Source: Nitrospirota bacterium (GTDB lineage Bacteria; Nitrospirota; Thermodesulfovibrionia; UBA6902). Taken from it: a stretch of DNA of 64,000 nt. Below, in pieces: positions 28,507 to 37,884 of the stretch (the stretch's first letter is position 1; each line of letters opens with the position of its first letter). The notes below the pieces were generated by a model. It saw only the letters and a list, made by a program, of their open reading frames with translations, was not told the DNA's origin and made no database searches. The stretch is from the NCBI GenBank assembly GCA_016213945.1, contig JACQZF010000004.1, positions 84,216 through 148,215 on the forward strand, written 5' to 3'. The position numbers and the translations under genes are program-made.

Positions 28507-29895
28507 TCAAGTCGCTATTTCAGGATGACTAATACCTGCCTGACGAAGATGAATTTGACCTACAGCCATAGCAGTCCATAAATAAATCCCTACCTCTCTA
28601 TAGCTTGAATTGGTAAACCCTACAACAAGTATTATAATAATAGTTGACATCATAAAAAGACCGAAATCACTTCCTGACTTATCCGGCAGCTTGAAAACCT
28701 GAACCGCAAGCATAAAGCATCTGTAAATCATAAATAGATAGAGCCCCAACAAAGGAATACCACCTTCTACTAGCAAGGTCATATATTCATTATGCGCATC
28801 ATGACCTGCAACCCCATATAACCCCTTCTTGCTGTCCTCAAATGAAGTGTCAAAACCTCCCGGACCATGACCCAAAATAGGACTTTCTTTAAAAAGGTTC
28901 CATGCTAACGTAACAGTATTTATTCTTGGCTTAAACTTATCTGGATCATTTATTCTGTCAGAGACTCTGTCTGATACAAACGGGACAAAGGCTATAACCA
29001 ATGCAATAAACAACATAAATTGAATGTAAGTTTTTTTATATCTTAATAAACCTATTATGGAAACAGCTGCAAGAAAAGCACCCCAAGCTGAACGTGAGAG
29101 AGTAAAAAACAGTAAACCCAGCATGCTTATGAAAACAGTTGTATATATCAATCTATTTCGGGCATTAAAATAAAAGTATATGGAAAGCATGATAAAAATA
29201 TCTAATTGAAGACCAAATATGTTTGCTTGATTTATCACACCGCCAAATCGAGCATATTTATCAATAGCAGAGAGTTCTTTGGGATCTATATATACAGGAG
29301 GAACATAAGAGAATATCAAATAATAGCCGTTAACAATAGAAGGAATACAGTATAATATCAAAGCAGTTTTAAATAACCTGATCGCCTCCTTTAAATCATC
29401 AAAACTCTCCAAAATTAAAAAATAAAAAATAACGGGCATCGTATAGACAACCCATTGACGAAAACCATACATTTTTTCCGAAGACAAAAATAAGCCTGCC
29501 AACGATAATGAAGTAAATAGCACAATGGGAATAAACATTTTGTCCTTAAAAATATTAGTCCTTTTATGAATAAGATACAATATTCCAAAACACAGCACTA
29601 TGATTTTATATATTCCTCCAATATTAATACGGAGAGATTTGCTGTCTCCCAACATCATCCCGGTCCCCCCCCAGAACAACGGCAAAAGCGGAAACATGAT
29701 AAGCACAAAATATATAAATGACTTAGGATATGCTAAAGATAGCATTAGCGCAACGAATAATATAGTAAGTACTATGAGCTTTGAATATGTAAAATATACA
29801 ATAAACAAACTGACAAGATAACTTGAAATAAAAATGAGAAATATCAGAAAGATTCTGTTTATTATTTTAGGGTTAATTTGGGATGGGTTTTTCAT
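28507..29895 (-). CDS. O-antigen ligase/polymerase (Wzy/WaaL, Wzy_C domain)
   Basis: A 462-residue protein with about 11-12 membrane segments and one long periplasmic loop near residues 300-385. The loop holds the Wzy_C signature GHGPGGFDTSF, and HDAHNEYMTLLVEGG contains the essential His. It either polymerises flipped repeat units or attaches glycan to an acceptor; sequence cannot separate the two. The gene is very AT-rich. A second, larger protein of the same family lies at 37980-40661, so the locus may have one polymerase and one ligase. Confidence 0.85.
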   Translation of the reverse strand: MKNPSQINPKIINRIFLIFLIFISSYLVSLFIVYFTYSKLIVLTILFVALMLSLAYPKSFIYFVLIMFPLLPLFWGGTGMMLGDSKSLRINIGGIYKIIVLCFGILYLIHKRTNIFKDKMFIPIVLFTSLSLAGLFLSSEKMYGFRQWVVYTMPVIFYFLILESFDDLKEAIRLFKTALILYCIPSIVNGYYLIFSYVPPVYIDPKELSAIDKYARFGGVINQANIFGLQLDIFIMLSIYFYFNARNRLIYTTVFISMLGLLFFTLSRSAWGAFLAAVSIIGLLRYKKTYIQFMLFIALVIAFVPFVSDRVSDRINDPDKFKPRINTVTLAWNLFKESPILGHGPGGFDTSFEDSKKGLYGVAGHDAHNEYMTLLVEGGIPLLGLYLFMIYRCFMLAVQVFKLPDKSGSDFGLFMMSTIIIILVVGFTNSSYREVGIYLWTAMAVGQIHLRQAGISHPEIAT

Positions 29896-30021
29896 AATTT
29901 CTCAGCAGTTTCATTGGAAGGGGGCAACACTCCGAGTTTGATTAAAAATATTTTTTCACAGTATTTTTGCAATAAATATCTTTGCTTCAAGGAGAGACAA
30001 ACACCGGAATACTAAGGCATA

Positions 30022-30954
30022 TTAATTAATTGATCTGAAATATTCAACAGTCTTATTCAAACCGTTTTCAATAGAAGTCTCACATGTCCAGTGTAATTTA
30101 TCTTTTGCCTTTGCGCAATCCAGCACACTTCTTAACTGCTCACCTGCCTTGCGCGGGCCATGCTCTTTTTTTATCGATGGGTCAATAATATTTCTTAGAA
30201 GATCAAATAACTGTTTTATTGAAGTCTCAATACCTGTACCTATATTAAACGCCTTTTCATGTGTATTGTTTCTCAATGCCAGAACATTGGCCCTTGCAAC
30301 ATCCTCAACATATACAAAGTCCCTTGTCTGCTCACCATCCCCGTTAATAACAGTCTGCTCACCATCAAGCATCTTCTTGGTAAAGACAGCAACAACCCCG
30401 GCCTCTCCAAAAGGATCCTGACGGGGACCGTAAACATTGGCATAACGAAGCGCTGTATAATTCAACTCATGAACAGTCATATAATAGAACAAGTAATGCT
30501 CTACCGTAAGTTTGGCAATACCGTAAGGGCTTATAGGCTGAAAGGGATGCGATTCAGATGCCGGGAAAGACTGCTGTTCTCCATAAATAGCTCCGCCTGA
30601 TGAGGCAAAAACCACTTTTTTTATATTATACGCAATACAGTTTTGAAGAATATTTAACGTTCCAAGTATATTGACGCTCGCGTCATATATAGGGTCTGCA
30701 ACAGAATGGCGAACATCTATCTGGGCAGCCTGATGAATAACATATTCCGGGCGCTCTTCCCTGAATATTTGTTCAAGTCCGGCATCCTGAATATCCAGCT
30801 TGAACAGTCTTGCCCGCTTGTTGAGATTGTTTTCATTGCCTGATGAAAGATTATCAACTACAATTACTTCATGCCCGTCATCGATCAGCAGATCAACTAT
30901 ATGAGAACCTATAAATCCGGCGCCGCCGGTTACCAATATATTTGATTTTTTCAT
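30022..30954 (-). CDS. NAD-dependent epimerase/dehydratase, UDP-glucose 4-epimerase-like
   Basis: A 310-residue extended short-chain dehydrogenase. It has the NAD-binding TGGAGFIGSH at 9-18, an acidic strand end (VVDNLSSG), a catalytic Ser in FASSGGAIYG at 116-125, and the YGIAK catalytic Tyr144/Lys148 pair. YANVYGPRQDPFGEAGVVA and a GDGEQTRDFVYVEDVARA region place it with bacterial GalE-like epimerases. It should supply UDP-galactose, UDP-GalNAc or a uronic acid epimer for EPS. AGAAGGA lies directly before the ATG. It follows the Wzc gene on the same strand. Confidence 0.85.
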   Translation of the reverse strand: MKKSNILVTGGAGFIGSHIVDLLIDDGHEVIVVDNLSSGNENNLNKRARLFKLDIQDAGLEQIFREERPEYVIHQAAQIDVRHSVADPIYDASVNILGTLNILQNCIAYNIKKVVFASSGGAIYGEQQSFPASESHPFQPISPYGIAKLTVEHYLFYYMTVHELNYTALRYANVYGPRQDPFGEAGVVAVFTKKMLDGEQTVINGDGEQTRDFVYVEDVARANVLALRNNTHEKAFNIGTGIETSIKQLFDLLRNIIDPSIKKEHGPRKAGEQLRSVLDCAKAKDKLHWTCETSIENGLNKTVEYFRSIN

Positions 30955-31004
30955 TTAATCCTTCTTTCCCAGAAATATGGCAACAATAAATCAGAGGCAA
31001 TAAC

Positions 31005-31010
31005 ATTATA
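31005..31010 (-). promoter_or_regulatory. Candidate -10 box for the epimerase gene
   Basis: A perfect TATAAT on the minus strand lies about 50 bases before the epimerase ATG, in the 145-base gap after the Wzc gene. No convincing -35 hexamer stands 16-18 bases upstream. This is a weak promoter candidate. Confidence 0.25.
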
Positions 31011-31099
31011 AAGTTAAATTAACAGCATATACCGTATTTCTGTAAGGTGCCCGGCTGTCTTAGGATAAACCGGTTGCTTAACCTTATAAAAAATAGAAC

Positions 31100-33121
31100 T
31101 CAGTTCTCACCGTAATCGGCATAATATTTTTTATAGTAATAATATGCGCTCATATCTCCTGAAACACGTGTGGCCGATGTCAGGATAACACCAAGAATAT
31201 TGCCTTTGCCTGCCCTAAGGACATCCAATATCTTTCTGGTAATCGCTCGAGATGTATTACCCGCCTTCACAACAAACGCGACAACATCTACCGCACCCCC
31301 CAGGGAAGAAACCTCAAGGGCGGCACTTAGAGGAGGAGAATCAATTAAGACAATGTCATAATCATCCTTTACAGAATTTATCAGAGACTTTAATCTGTCT
31401 GAGCTGAGAATATCTCCGGGATTGGGGGGGATAAGGCCTCCGGGGATAACATGGAGATTCGGTATAGCGGTCTTCTTTATTAAAGTATCCAATGCAGCGT
31501 TGCTATTTACATAGTCACTTACTCCAACCTCATGGTCAACTTTAAATATTTTAGCGATCCTTGGTTTGAAGATATCAGCATCTATTATTAATACTTTTTT
31601 ATCAGACAGTGCAAATGACTTCGCGAGAAATACAGTGCTCGTGGTTTTACCTTCATCTCTGATTGAGCTTGTTATCAGCATCGTCTTGAGCTTATGCTCT
31701 TTTCCATAAAAACCTATAGTTGTTTTTATGTCACGGTAATAACGGCTGATCTCATCCGGATCTTCCTTATCAGTAAGCTCAACTCCGCCCTTGATCATTG
31801 GAATTATCCCGAGAAGCTGCTCTTTAAGCCGTAAATTAACATCATCTCCGCTCTTTACCGTATAATCCATATAATCAAGCAAAAAACATATAAAAATCCC
31901 GAGGACAAGCCCGGCAAGTGCAGCCCTTAAAAGGTTCCGGAACAAAGGTGGTTTTATCTGCTCAGGTATTTTTGCCTCATCCACTATACGGACATTGTTA
32001 GCCGTAATATTGCCGCTGATATCCGCCTCCTTCAGCCTTTGCAGCAGTACATCATACATCTGAGCGTTTGTCTCTGCATCCCGCTTCAGAACACCATACT
32101 GAATCGCCTGCTGCGCCAGACGCATTGACTCAAGCTTTTGAGCATCAATGCTCGCCAAAATAGAATCCAAACTTGCTTTGGTTATACGATAATCCAGTTC
32201 AATACTTCCTATGGTCCTATTGACTTCGGTTTCTATCAGACTGGTTAAATTATCTATTTTGGCCTTTAAGCTGATTATATCCGGGTGCTTGTCTTTATAT
32301 TTCTTCGACTTTTCAGCCAACTCAAGCACAAGGGAATTATAATCAGACTGAAGGGCTATATAATTATTGCTTTGATATGATAAAGGTATGGCTCTGAAAA
32401 ATTTCTTAGAACCGTCTTTTAATTCCTTCATCTCTTTTAAAGTAACCTCTAATTCTTTGTATTTTGTAAGCGCAGTAGTATATTTTATCTGCAAATCAGA
32501 CAGATCTTCTTCAAGAAGGCCCTGCCTTTTTTCAAGAGAAACAACATTCTCCTTTTCATTGTATTGCAGCATTGCCATTTCTGACAACTTCACCTTGTTT
32601 TGCAAAACTGCTATCTGTTCCGACAGCCATGTGAAGGAATCCTTTGTCGCCAACAACTTATCTTGAAGGTTGTACTGCATATATGCCCTTGCAACCGCAT
32701 TGACCTGTTCAGCTGCCATTTTAGGGTTTAGATTATCCACATTGATATTGACCAGAGCGCTGCCTCTTACCGGAGTTACAGAAATAAGTCTCCGAAATGC
32801 TTCAATAGGGTCTTTTCTCTTGACGAATTCCTCTTTATATTGTGGTTCCATGATGTCTATAGCCTTTTTTACCACAGCCGATGATTTTATGATTTCATAT
32901 TGGGTATTGTAGAAAGTGGAGCTTCTTCCCTCATCAAAAGCACCGCCTATATCAACAACACGCGGGATGTCTGGTTCTATGATAACAACAGCCGTAGCCT
33001 TATAAACAGGAACCTGCTTAATGGTGTAAATAGCGACAAAAATCACTACAGGAAAAAAAGCGGCAGCAAGAACCCACAACCGTTTCTGAACTATATATAG
33101 ATATTGTTTGTAATCAAACAT
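31100..33121 (-). CDS. Wzc-type polysaccharide copolymerase with bacterial tyrosine kinase
   Basis: A 673-residue fusion. The N-terminal Wzz domain has membrane segments at about 15-36 and 400-420, with a long coiled-coil-prone periplasmic part at about 165-340. The cytoplasmic BY-kinase follows: Walker A TSSIRDEGKTTST near 479-491, Walker A' VLIIDADIFKPRI, Walker B DIVLIDSPP. The C-terminus holds a Tyr cluster (YYYYKKYY) for autophosphorylation. The usual Pro of the Walker A loop is replaced by Arg-Asp. It controls chain length and couples polymerisation to export through the Wza-like protein encoded 45 bases upstream. Confidence 0.92.
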   Translation of the reverse strand: MFDYKQYLYIVQKRLWVLAAAFFPVVIFVAIYTIKQVPVYKATAVVIIEPDIPRVVDIGGAFDEGRSSTFYNTQYEIIKSSAVVKKAIDIMEPQYKEEFVKRKDPIEAFRRLISVTPVRGSALVNINVDNLNPKMAAEQVNAVARAYMQYNLQDKLLATKDSFTWLSEQIAVLQNKVKLSEMAMLQYNEKENVVSLEKRQGLLEEDLSDLQIKYTTALTKYKELEVTLKEMKELKDGSKKFFRAIPLSYQSNNYIALQSDYNSLVLELAEKSKKYKDKHPDIISLKAKIDNLTSLIETEVNRTIGSIELDYRITKASLDSILASIDAQKLESMRLAQQAIQYGVLKRDAETNAQMYDVLLQRLKEADISGNITANNVRIVDEAKIPEQIKPPLFRNLLRAALAGLVLGIFICFLLDYMDYTVKSGDDVNLRLKEQLLGIIPMIKGGVELTDKEDPDEISRYYRDIKTTIGFYGKEHKLKTMLITSSIRDEGKTTSTVFLAKSFALSDKKVLIIDADIFKPRIAKIFKVDHEVGVSDYVNSNAALDTLIKKTAIPNLHVIPGGLIPPNPGDILSSDRLKSLINSVKDDYDIVLIDSPPLSAALEVSSLGGAVDVVAFVVKAGNTSRAITRKILDVLRAGKGNILGVILTSATRVSGDMSAYYYYKKYYADYGEN

Positions 33122-33165
33122 TACTTTCAGGCCTCATATGTTATTCGCTGTCCTTATTGCCGACT

Positions 33166-34044
33166 CTACCAGAAACTCAGTGGAACCTCGACGATGTCAT
33201 CAGGCTGAAGAAAATCTACCATTTCAACCTTAATTTCTACAACTTCTTTCCCATTAACGATCCTTTTAATAAAAGCATTATTGACAGATGCAGCATTTGT
33301 CGGGCCGCCCGCCAATGTTATCGCTTTAAGAATAGTCATATCTTGATGATAAGGAAAAGGACCGGGCCTCTTCACCTCACCTACTACATAAATATAATCC
33401 AATCCGCTTGGAACATAGATGATATCACCATCCTGCAAATAAACATTCGCTTCTTCATCCACATTGACCAGAAGTTCGTATAGGTCAATCGTTATTATAT
33501 TCCTTTCTGCCTTGATGTCTTCAGATGCTCTATTCCTTAGAATACGAACCATCTGCCCTTTCATGTTATCTCCGTATTTTGGGTAAATCATTTGGGCCGT
33601 CGTAAACAAATCAAACAAACGGGTTGTGTTACTGATATAATAAGTACCCGGTTTCCCCATGCCGCCTAATATTTCAACCTTCCTGCTCCCATATGTAGTG
33701 ATAGAAATATTAACTATGGGATTATAAAGATAGTCTTTTTCAAGCAATTCCCTTATTCTTCTCTCAATCTCTGATAAAGAATAGCCTTCCACCTTTATCT
33801 CTCCCAACATAAAATACATGATACTGCCTTTATCATTCACGGGGAAATTACCACTAAATCCAGGATTATCTTGTACATTTATCGAAAGAACATCACCTAC
33901 ACCAACCCTGTAATCAATTGTTGCAGCTTCGACACTCACCGGCTTGCCGGTTTCAGACCGTTCTGCCTGATTCAGGGCATAAACAGGATATAGACTACCC
34001 ATAAATATAATTATTAAAAAGATTAAGGTAAATTTATTTCTCAT
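33166..34044 (-). CDS. Wza-like polysaccharide export protein (Poly_export/SLBB), no lipobox
   Basis: A 292-residue secreted protein. The signal peptide (about 1-23) ends PVYALNQ, fitting signal peptidase I; there is no lipobox Cys, unlike Wza. DYRVGVGDVLSINVQD at about 49-64 starts the Poly_export domain. Two SLBB-like domains follow, around 118-200 and 214-275 (for example DYIYVVGEVKRPGPFPYH). It ends PLSFW and lacks the C-terminal amphipathic helix by which Wza crosses the outer membrane. A separate outer-membrane component would therefore be needed, and the beta-barrel encoded immediately upstream is the obvious candidate (inference). Confidence 0.88.
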   Translation of the reverse strand: MRNKFTLIFLIIIFMGSLYPVYALNQAERSETGKPVSVEAATIDYRVGVGDVLSINVQDNPGFSGNFPVNDKGSIMYFMLGEIKVEGYSLSEIERRIRELLEKDYLYNPIVNISITTYGSRKVEILGGMGKPGTYYISNTTRLFDLFTTAQMIYPKYGDNMKGQMVRILRNRASEDIKAERNIITIDLYELLVNVDEEANVYLQDGDIIYVPSGLDYIYVVGEVKRPGPFPYHQDMTILKAITLAGGPTNAASVNNAFIKRIVNGKEVVEIKVEMVDFLQPDDIVEVPLSFW

Positions 34045-34170
34045 GTTGTCATGATGGAAATTAAGAAAATTGTATATTGTTTTTAGTTTCTATAATACAG
34101 CTATACTATAATTTAATAGTAACAGGAATTAATTGTTTATATCAATGGACGTTATAATATGGTGCGTTAG

Positions 34171-35475
34171 TTAAAATACAGACTTTAGAAACATTCCGAC
34201 CCTGTTGTTCTTATATTCACTTAATGCGTTATTGGAACTCCTTTGTGCATACTGATAATTCATGCCCACATCAAGCCATTTCTGTATTGGATAGGCTACG
34301 CTGCCCTCCACGACAATAATTTTATCCTTATCCTCACCCAAGCCATCTGAATCAAAAGTGTGAATAATATAACTTCCGCTCAATGAAATGGAAAATTTAT
34401 CAATAAAATTCTTTTCGATCTTTAAACTGTACCTTGCAGCCTCAAATGTATTACTTCTTGAGGAAATAGAAAAAGACGTGTTTGTTGTTTTAGAGGCTGA
34501 AAAACTGACAGTTGTATCCTCTGAATGCTGGTAATTAAGCCTTCCATCATATTCATATTTCCCATATACATTCCTGCCAAAAGAAAATTGTCCCTGAGTA
34601 ATTTCAGAAAACCTGACACCAAGTCCGATATTGCCAAAAAAACCATTTATATCATCTTCCTGCAAAGACACATAGTCAACTTCTTTTTGTCCGCCTTCAA
34701 CCCAAAGAGAAAATCTGTAGGGGCCTTCCCATTTAACACCTAAGAGATATCGATTTGAACTGAAATCACGGTCGTTAGTTTCTTTAAAGTCTTCATCGTC
34801 GAACTCGCATGAACTATATAAGGAAGAATGCCAGGTCATGGGAATTGACAATCCGCCTCCTGCAGTATCAATATTGCGTTCATCTGTTCCAGAATCATTC
34901 TCGGATTCTTCCCATCTGTGTCTATATCCCCCATTAAGTTTTATTCTTCTCAAGAAAGTATAGGAAGACGTCACTTCATAAGTATTAGCCTGGCTGTGAG
35001 ATACATCTGACTCTTCAAAAAGAGTACGGTCAAACTTTGTTCTGGAATATGTATCAATGAAGTTCAGAATAAATCCGCCGGGGAAAACCAAATCAGCACC
35101 TCCCCGCAAACTCGTATTTAACTCTGAGATTTTTTCCTTTGTTCCCCTCCGATAATCTGCGGTAAGATCCAAGAAAAACTTATGACCTTTGAAAGGAAGC
35201 AGCGACTGAATAGTAGGTGTGAAATGTAATACAAAATCATCTTTTATATCTTTGTCTAATCCGCTTGAAAGATTAATATTGTCATCATATTCACCTTTGA
35301 TAATTAACTGAGGGGTAACTTCCGTATTTCCAAGTTGAATCGAATACGCAGGGCCTGCAAACAATAAAAACAATAGAAAGAGAGAGAGCAGTGCGGGATA
35401 AAGCATCGATAATTGTTTAAGCCATGAGCAAATCAAAAGATACTTATCTATAATATTTCTAAAAAAACCTATCAT
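34171..35475 (-). CDS. Outer-membrane beta-barrel protein of the EPS export module
   Basis: The ATG at 35475 overlaps the preceding TAA stop by one base (TAATG), indicating coupled translation. A GTG at 35484 is an alternative. About 23 residues precede a Sec signal peptide ending near GPAYS. The remainder is built of alternating amphipathic strands (for example YRFSLWVEGGQKEVDY and SYTFLRRIKLNGGYRHRW). It ends VGMFLKSVF with a terminal Phe, the normal outer-membrane insertion signal. Such barrels in EPS loci (BBP2/DUF560-like, PEP-CTERM-associated) are thought to form export channels. Family assignment is by pattern only. Confidence 0.75.
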   Translation of the reverse strand: MIGFFRNIIDKYLLICSWLKQLSMLYPALLSLFLLFLLFAGPAYSIQLGNTEVTPQLIIKGEYDDNINLSSGLDKDIKDDFVLHFTPTIQSLLPFKGHKFFLDLTADYRRGTKEKISELNTSLRGGADLVFPGGFILNFIDTYSRTKFDRTLFEESDVSHSQANTYEVTSSYTFLRRIKLNGGYRHRWEESENDSGTDERNIDTAGGGLSIPMTWHSSLYSSCEFDDEDFKETNDRDFSSNRYLLGVKWEGPYRFSLWVEGGQKEVDYVSLQEDDINGFFGNIGLGVRFSEITQGQFSFGRNVYGKYEYDGRLNYQHSEDTTVSFSASKTTNTSFSISSRSNTFEAARYSLKIEKNFIDKFSISLSGSYIIHTFDSDGLGEDKDKIIVVEGSVAYPIQKWLDVGMNYQYAQRSSNNALSEYKNNRVGMFLKSVF

Positions 35476-37799
35476 TAAAAACACTCAGGGTCAATAGGGC
35501 TGGAGTCTTCATTACCGATACAAGACCCGCCAAAACACCGGTCATTTATAGTGCAAATGTCATTATCATTACAAGGCTCAAAATCATCAACTACTGATGC
35601 TCCTCCGGAACATTTATAACACAATCCAGGGTCTTCAAAATTATCAGAAACCGGCATTCCGCCTTCGCATTTTAAACACATTCCAGGGTCTTCAAGATTG
35701 TCTGCCACTGCATTGCCACCCTGACATTTCCTGCACATCCCCGGATCTTCAAGGTTGTCTGCTACTGCATTGCCATTCTCACATTTCTTACATGATCCCG
35801 GGTCTTCAAGGTTGTCTGCCACAGCAACACCATCCTGACATTTCCTGCACATCCCCGGATCTTCAAGGTTGTCTGCTACTGTATTGCCATTCTCACATTT
35901 CTTGCATGATCCAGGGTCTTCAAGGTTGTCTGCCACAGCAACACCATCCTGACATTTCCTGCACATCCCCGGGTCTTCAAGGTTGTCTGCTACTGCATTG
36001 CCATTCTCACATTTCTTACATGATCCAGGGTCTTCAAGGTTGTCTGCCACAGCAACACCATCCTGACATTTCCTGCACATCCCCGGGTCTCTGCTATTAT
36101 CAGGCACACATACACCTGCTTCATTAACAATTTGACATACATTACACTCGACTGCCGGACATATATCAGGGCTGGAAAGATCCGGAACAACTTCCCCGTT
36201 ATCACACTTCTGACACCTGCCTGGCTTTTCATTATCATCAATAACCGAGGCGCCATTTTCACATTTCTGACATATACCGGGATCTTCTGTATCATCTACA
36301 CTCGCTGCCCCGCCTATGCACTTCATGCACAAACCGGGATCCTCTGTATCATCCGTAACCTCTTGTCCACCCTGGCACTTCTTGCATGATCCGGGTTCCT
36401 CTGTATCATCAACCACAACCTGTCCGCCCTGGCACTTCTTGCACGACCCTGGATCCTCTGTATCATCAGTAACTTCTTCTCCGCCCTGGCAACTCATACA
36501 AGGACCAGGATCCTTGCTTTCATCAGGGACACAGCTGCCAAGAGAATCCAACTTCTGACAATAATCACACTCTTGCGACTTCATCAGCTTGAAATCTTCC
36601 AATAGCTTATACGGGGGGATAGGTACCGGTTCCGTCAATCCATCCCCGAACATATATCCTTCATCTACATTATGTATGATTTCAGACAGGCCGTCAGGAG
36701 TATAAAAAGTAAAAGTGGCTTCATTTTGAATAACATATAAACGGCTTCTCCCCTCAACAACTTCTAATATAATTATTGTCCCGCGCGCAGCAGCAACACC
36801 TGTAGGAGAATGTATTATCAGTTCATTTTTGCCAACAACTGACCTGGCCTGACCTTTCTCAATAGAAAAAACAGTCTTACCCCTTTTATCATTTTTTCCT
36901 GATAAGAACTCCTTTACTGTCAACTTAGTAAATTCATTAAGTGTCAGCAGCGAATCGTCAATGAAAGAAATCTTGGCCCTTGAATCCGCTCCGGTTTCAA
37001 TAACATCATTAAGTAAAATACCCTCCTCAAGTTTGAGATCCCTTTTTTTGCCATTTCTTGATATCTTGACATTCCCCTTTGAAGAGCTGATCTTTATATA
37101 ATTGACTTTCCCAACATAGTTAGATTTCAAGTCAGTTCCGGGTTTTCTTATAAAACCTTTATAATCAGCATCAGATCCAATAAAGAAATTTTTGCTCTCG
37201 ACCAGCGAAACTCCGTATTTGCCTCTTGCATCAATAGATATTTTCTCTCGTGGAGCTATGATTTTCGTGTCGCCTTTAATAGTTACCGGTATCCTTCCTG
37301 ATACACTTTTAATCTCAGTGACCAATCCATCAGCGGAAACAACACCCATATAACGTTTCAGTTCACCAAACGCAAGTTGCTGTACAACAAATTTCTTGCC
37401 GCCAATGGAAAGTTTTGCTGAAGGAGTAACAACTGTCAATGATGCGGAAGGTTCTATATTGAAAGCGAACGATCCTTTTTGAACCTGAATGGCATAATCA
37501 TGCGGCAACCCCTGAATAGAAATAACTGTTTCCTTGGAAACATCAACCAGCGAACCATCAACAAACTGTATTGAAACAACGCCTTTTTCTGTTTTTATAT
37601 CTGTTGCTGCAAGAAGAGGGAAGTCATCTTTGAAAAGGATCCAGTCACCTTTTGCTGATTTGACAAATACATTGCCTCCGACCCTTACATTGCCAAAAGT
37701 TTTGCCGGATTGATCTGAATAACTTTCTGTAATTAAAAGGCCGCTGATGCCGGTTAATAAAATAAAAAATGCAATTAATGAACTGAAACGTATATTCAT
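35475..37799 (-). CDS. Secreted FecR-domain protein with 15 tandem CxxC repeats
   Basis: A 774-residue protein. Residues 1-28 look like a signal peptide. Two FecR-like beta domains follow, at about 35-130 and 235-360; the second contains VAAARGTIIILEV, the family motif. Residues 430-741 are 15 units of the form D-P-G-x-C-x-x-C-x-x-G-x-x-V-x-D-x-x-E, mostly 19 residues long, then a Cys-rich cap. No membrane anchor or sigma-factor-interacting region is present, so it is not a classical FecR regulator. It is probably periplasmic or surface-exposed, disulfide-rich or metal-binding. It is the first gene of the export operon and is coupled to the outer-membrane barrel. Confidence 0.8.
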   Translation of the reverse strand: MNIRFSSLIAFFILLTGISGLLITESYSDQSGKTFGNVRVGGNVFVKSAKGDWILFKDDFPLLAATDIKTEKGVVSIQFVDGSLVDVSKETVISIQGLPHDYAIQVQKGSFAFNIEPSASLTVVTPSAKLSIGGKKFVVQQLAFGELKRYMGVVSADGLVTEIKSVSGRIPVTIKGDTKIIAPREKISIDARGKYGVSLVESKNFFIGSDADYKGFIRKPGTDLKSNYVGKVNYIKISSSKGNVKISRNGKKRDLKLEEGILLNDVIETGADSRAKISFIDDSLLTLNEFTKLTVKEFLSGKNDKRGKTVFSIEKGQARSVVGKNELIIHSPTGVAAARGTIIILEVVEGRSRLYVIQNEATFTFYTPDGLSEIIHNVDEGYMFGDGLTEPVPIPPYKLLEDFKLMKSQECDYCQKLDSLGSCVPDESKDPGPCMSCQGGEEVTDDTEDPGSCKKCQGGQVVVDDTEEPGSCKKCQGGQEVTDDTEDPGLCMKCIGGAASVDDTEDPGICQKCENGASVIDDNEKPGRCQKCDNGEVVPDLSSPDICPAVECNVCQIVNEAGVCVPDNSRDPGMCRKCQDGVAVADNLEDPGSCKKCENGNAVADNLEDPGMCRKCQDGVAVADNLEDPGSCKKCENGNTVADNLEDPGMCRKCQDGVAVADNLEDPGSCKKCENGNAVADNLEDPGMCRKCQGGNAVADNLEDPGMCLKCEGGMPVSDNFEDPGLCYKCSGGASVVDDFEPCNDNDICTINDRCFGGSCIGNEDSSPIDPECF
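35577..36512 (-). repeat. Coding tandem repeat: 15 units of about 57 bp with a 114-bp higher-order period
   Basis: The units encode the CxxC repeats of the FecR-domain protein. Units 1-5 form one block. Unit 6 carries a 27-residue insertion with four extra Cys. Units 7-15 form a second block. In units 7-12 two types alternate, one with MCRKCQDGVAV and one with SCKKCENGNAV. Units 7, 9 and 11 are identical in protein, and units 8, 10 and 12 differ at one residue. The near-identity shows recent expansion by duplication of a two-unit block. Confidence 0.9.
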
Positions 37800-37884
37800 G
37801 GTGTTATTTAAAAGGTTTTACTTTGCCATTAATCCAACAAAAAAAGCCTTCAGTATTCGTAGCGTACTAAAATGATTTATATAT

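Noticed and set aside
35597..36127. A long open frame on the plus strand opposite the CxxC repeats
   Set aside because: It is a shadow of the repeat: its own translation repeats because the minus-strand gene does, with no ribosome site and no sensible fold.
35577..36512. Regular repeats that could be read as a CRISPR array
   Set aside because: Units are contiguous, in frame, and conserved at protein level with no unique spacers; there are no cas genes.
35475..37799. FecR protein as an iron-signalling anti-sigma regulator
   Set aside because: No cytoplasmic N-terminus, no membrane segment after a signal peptide, and no ECF sigma factor or TonB receptor beside it.
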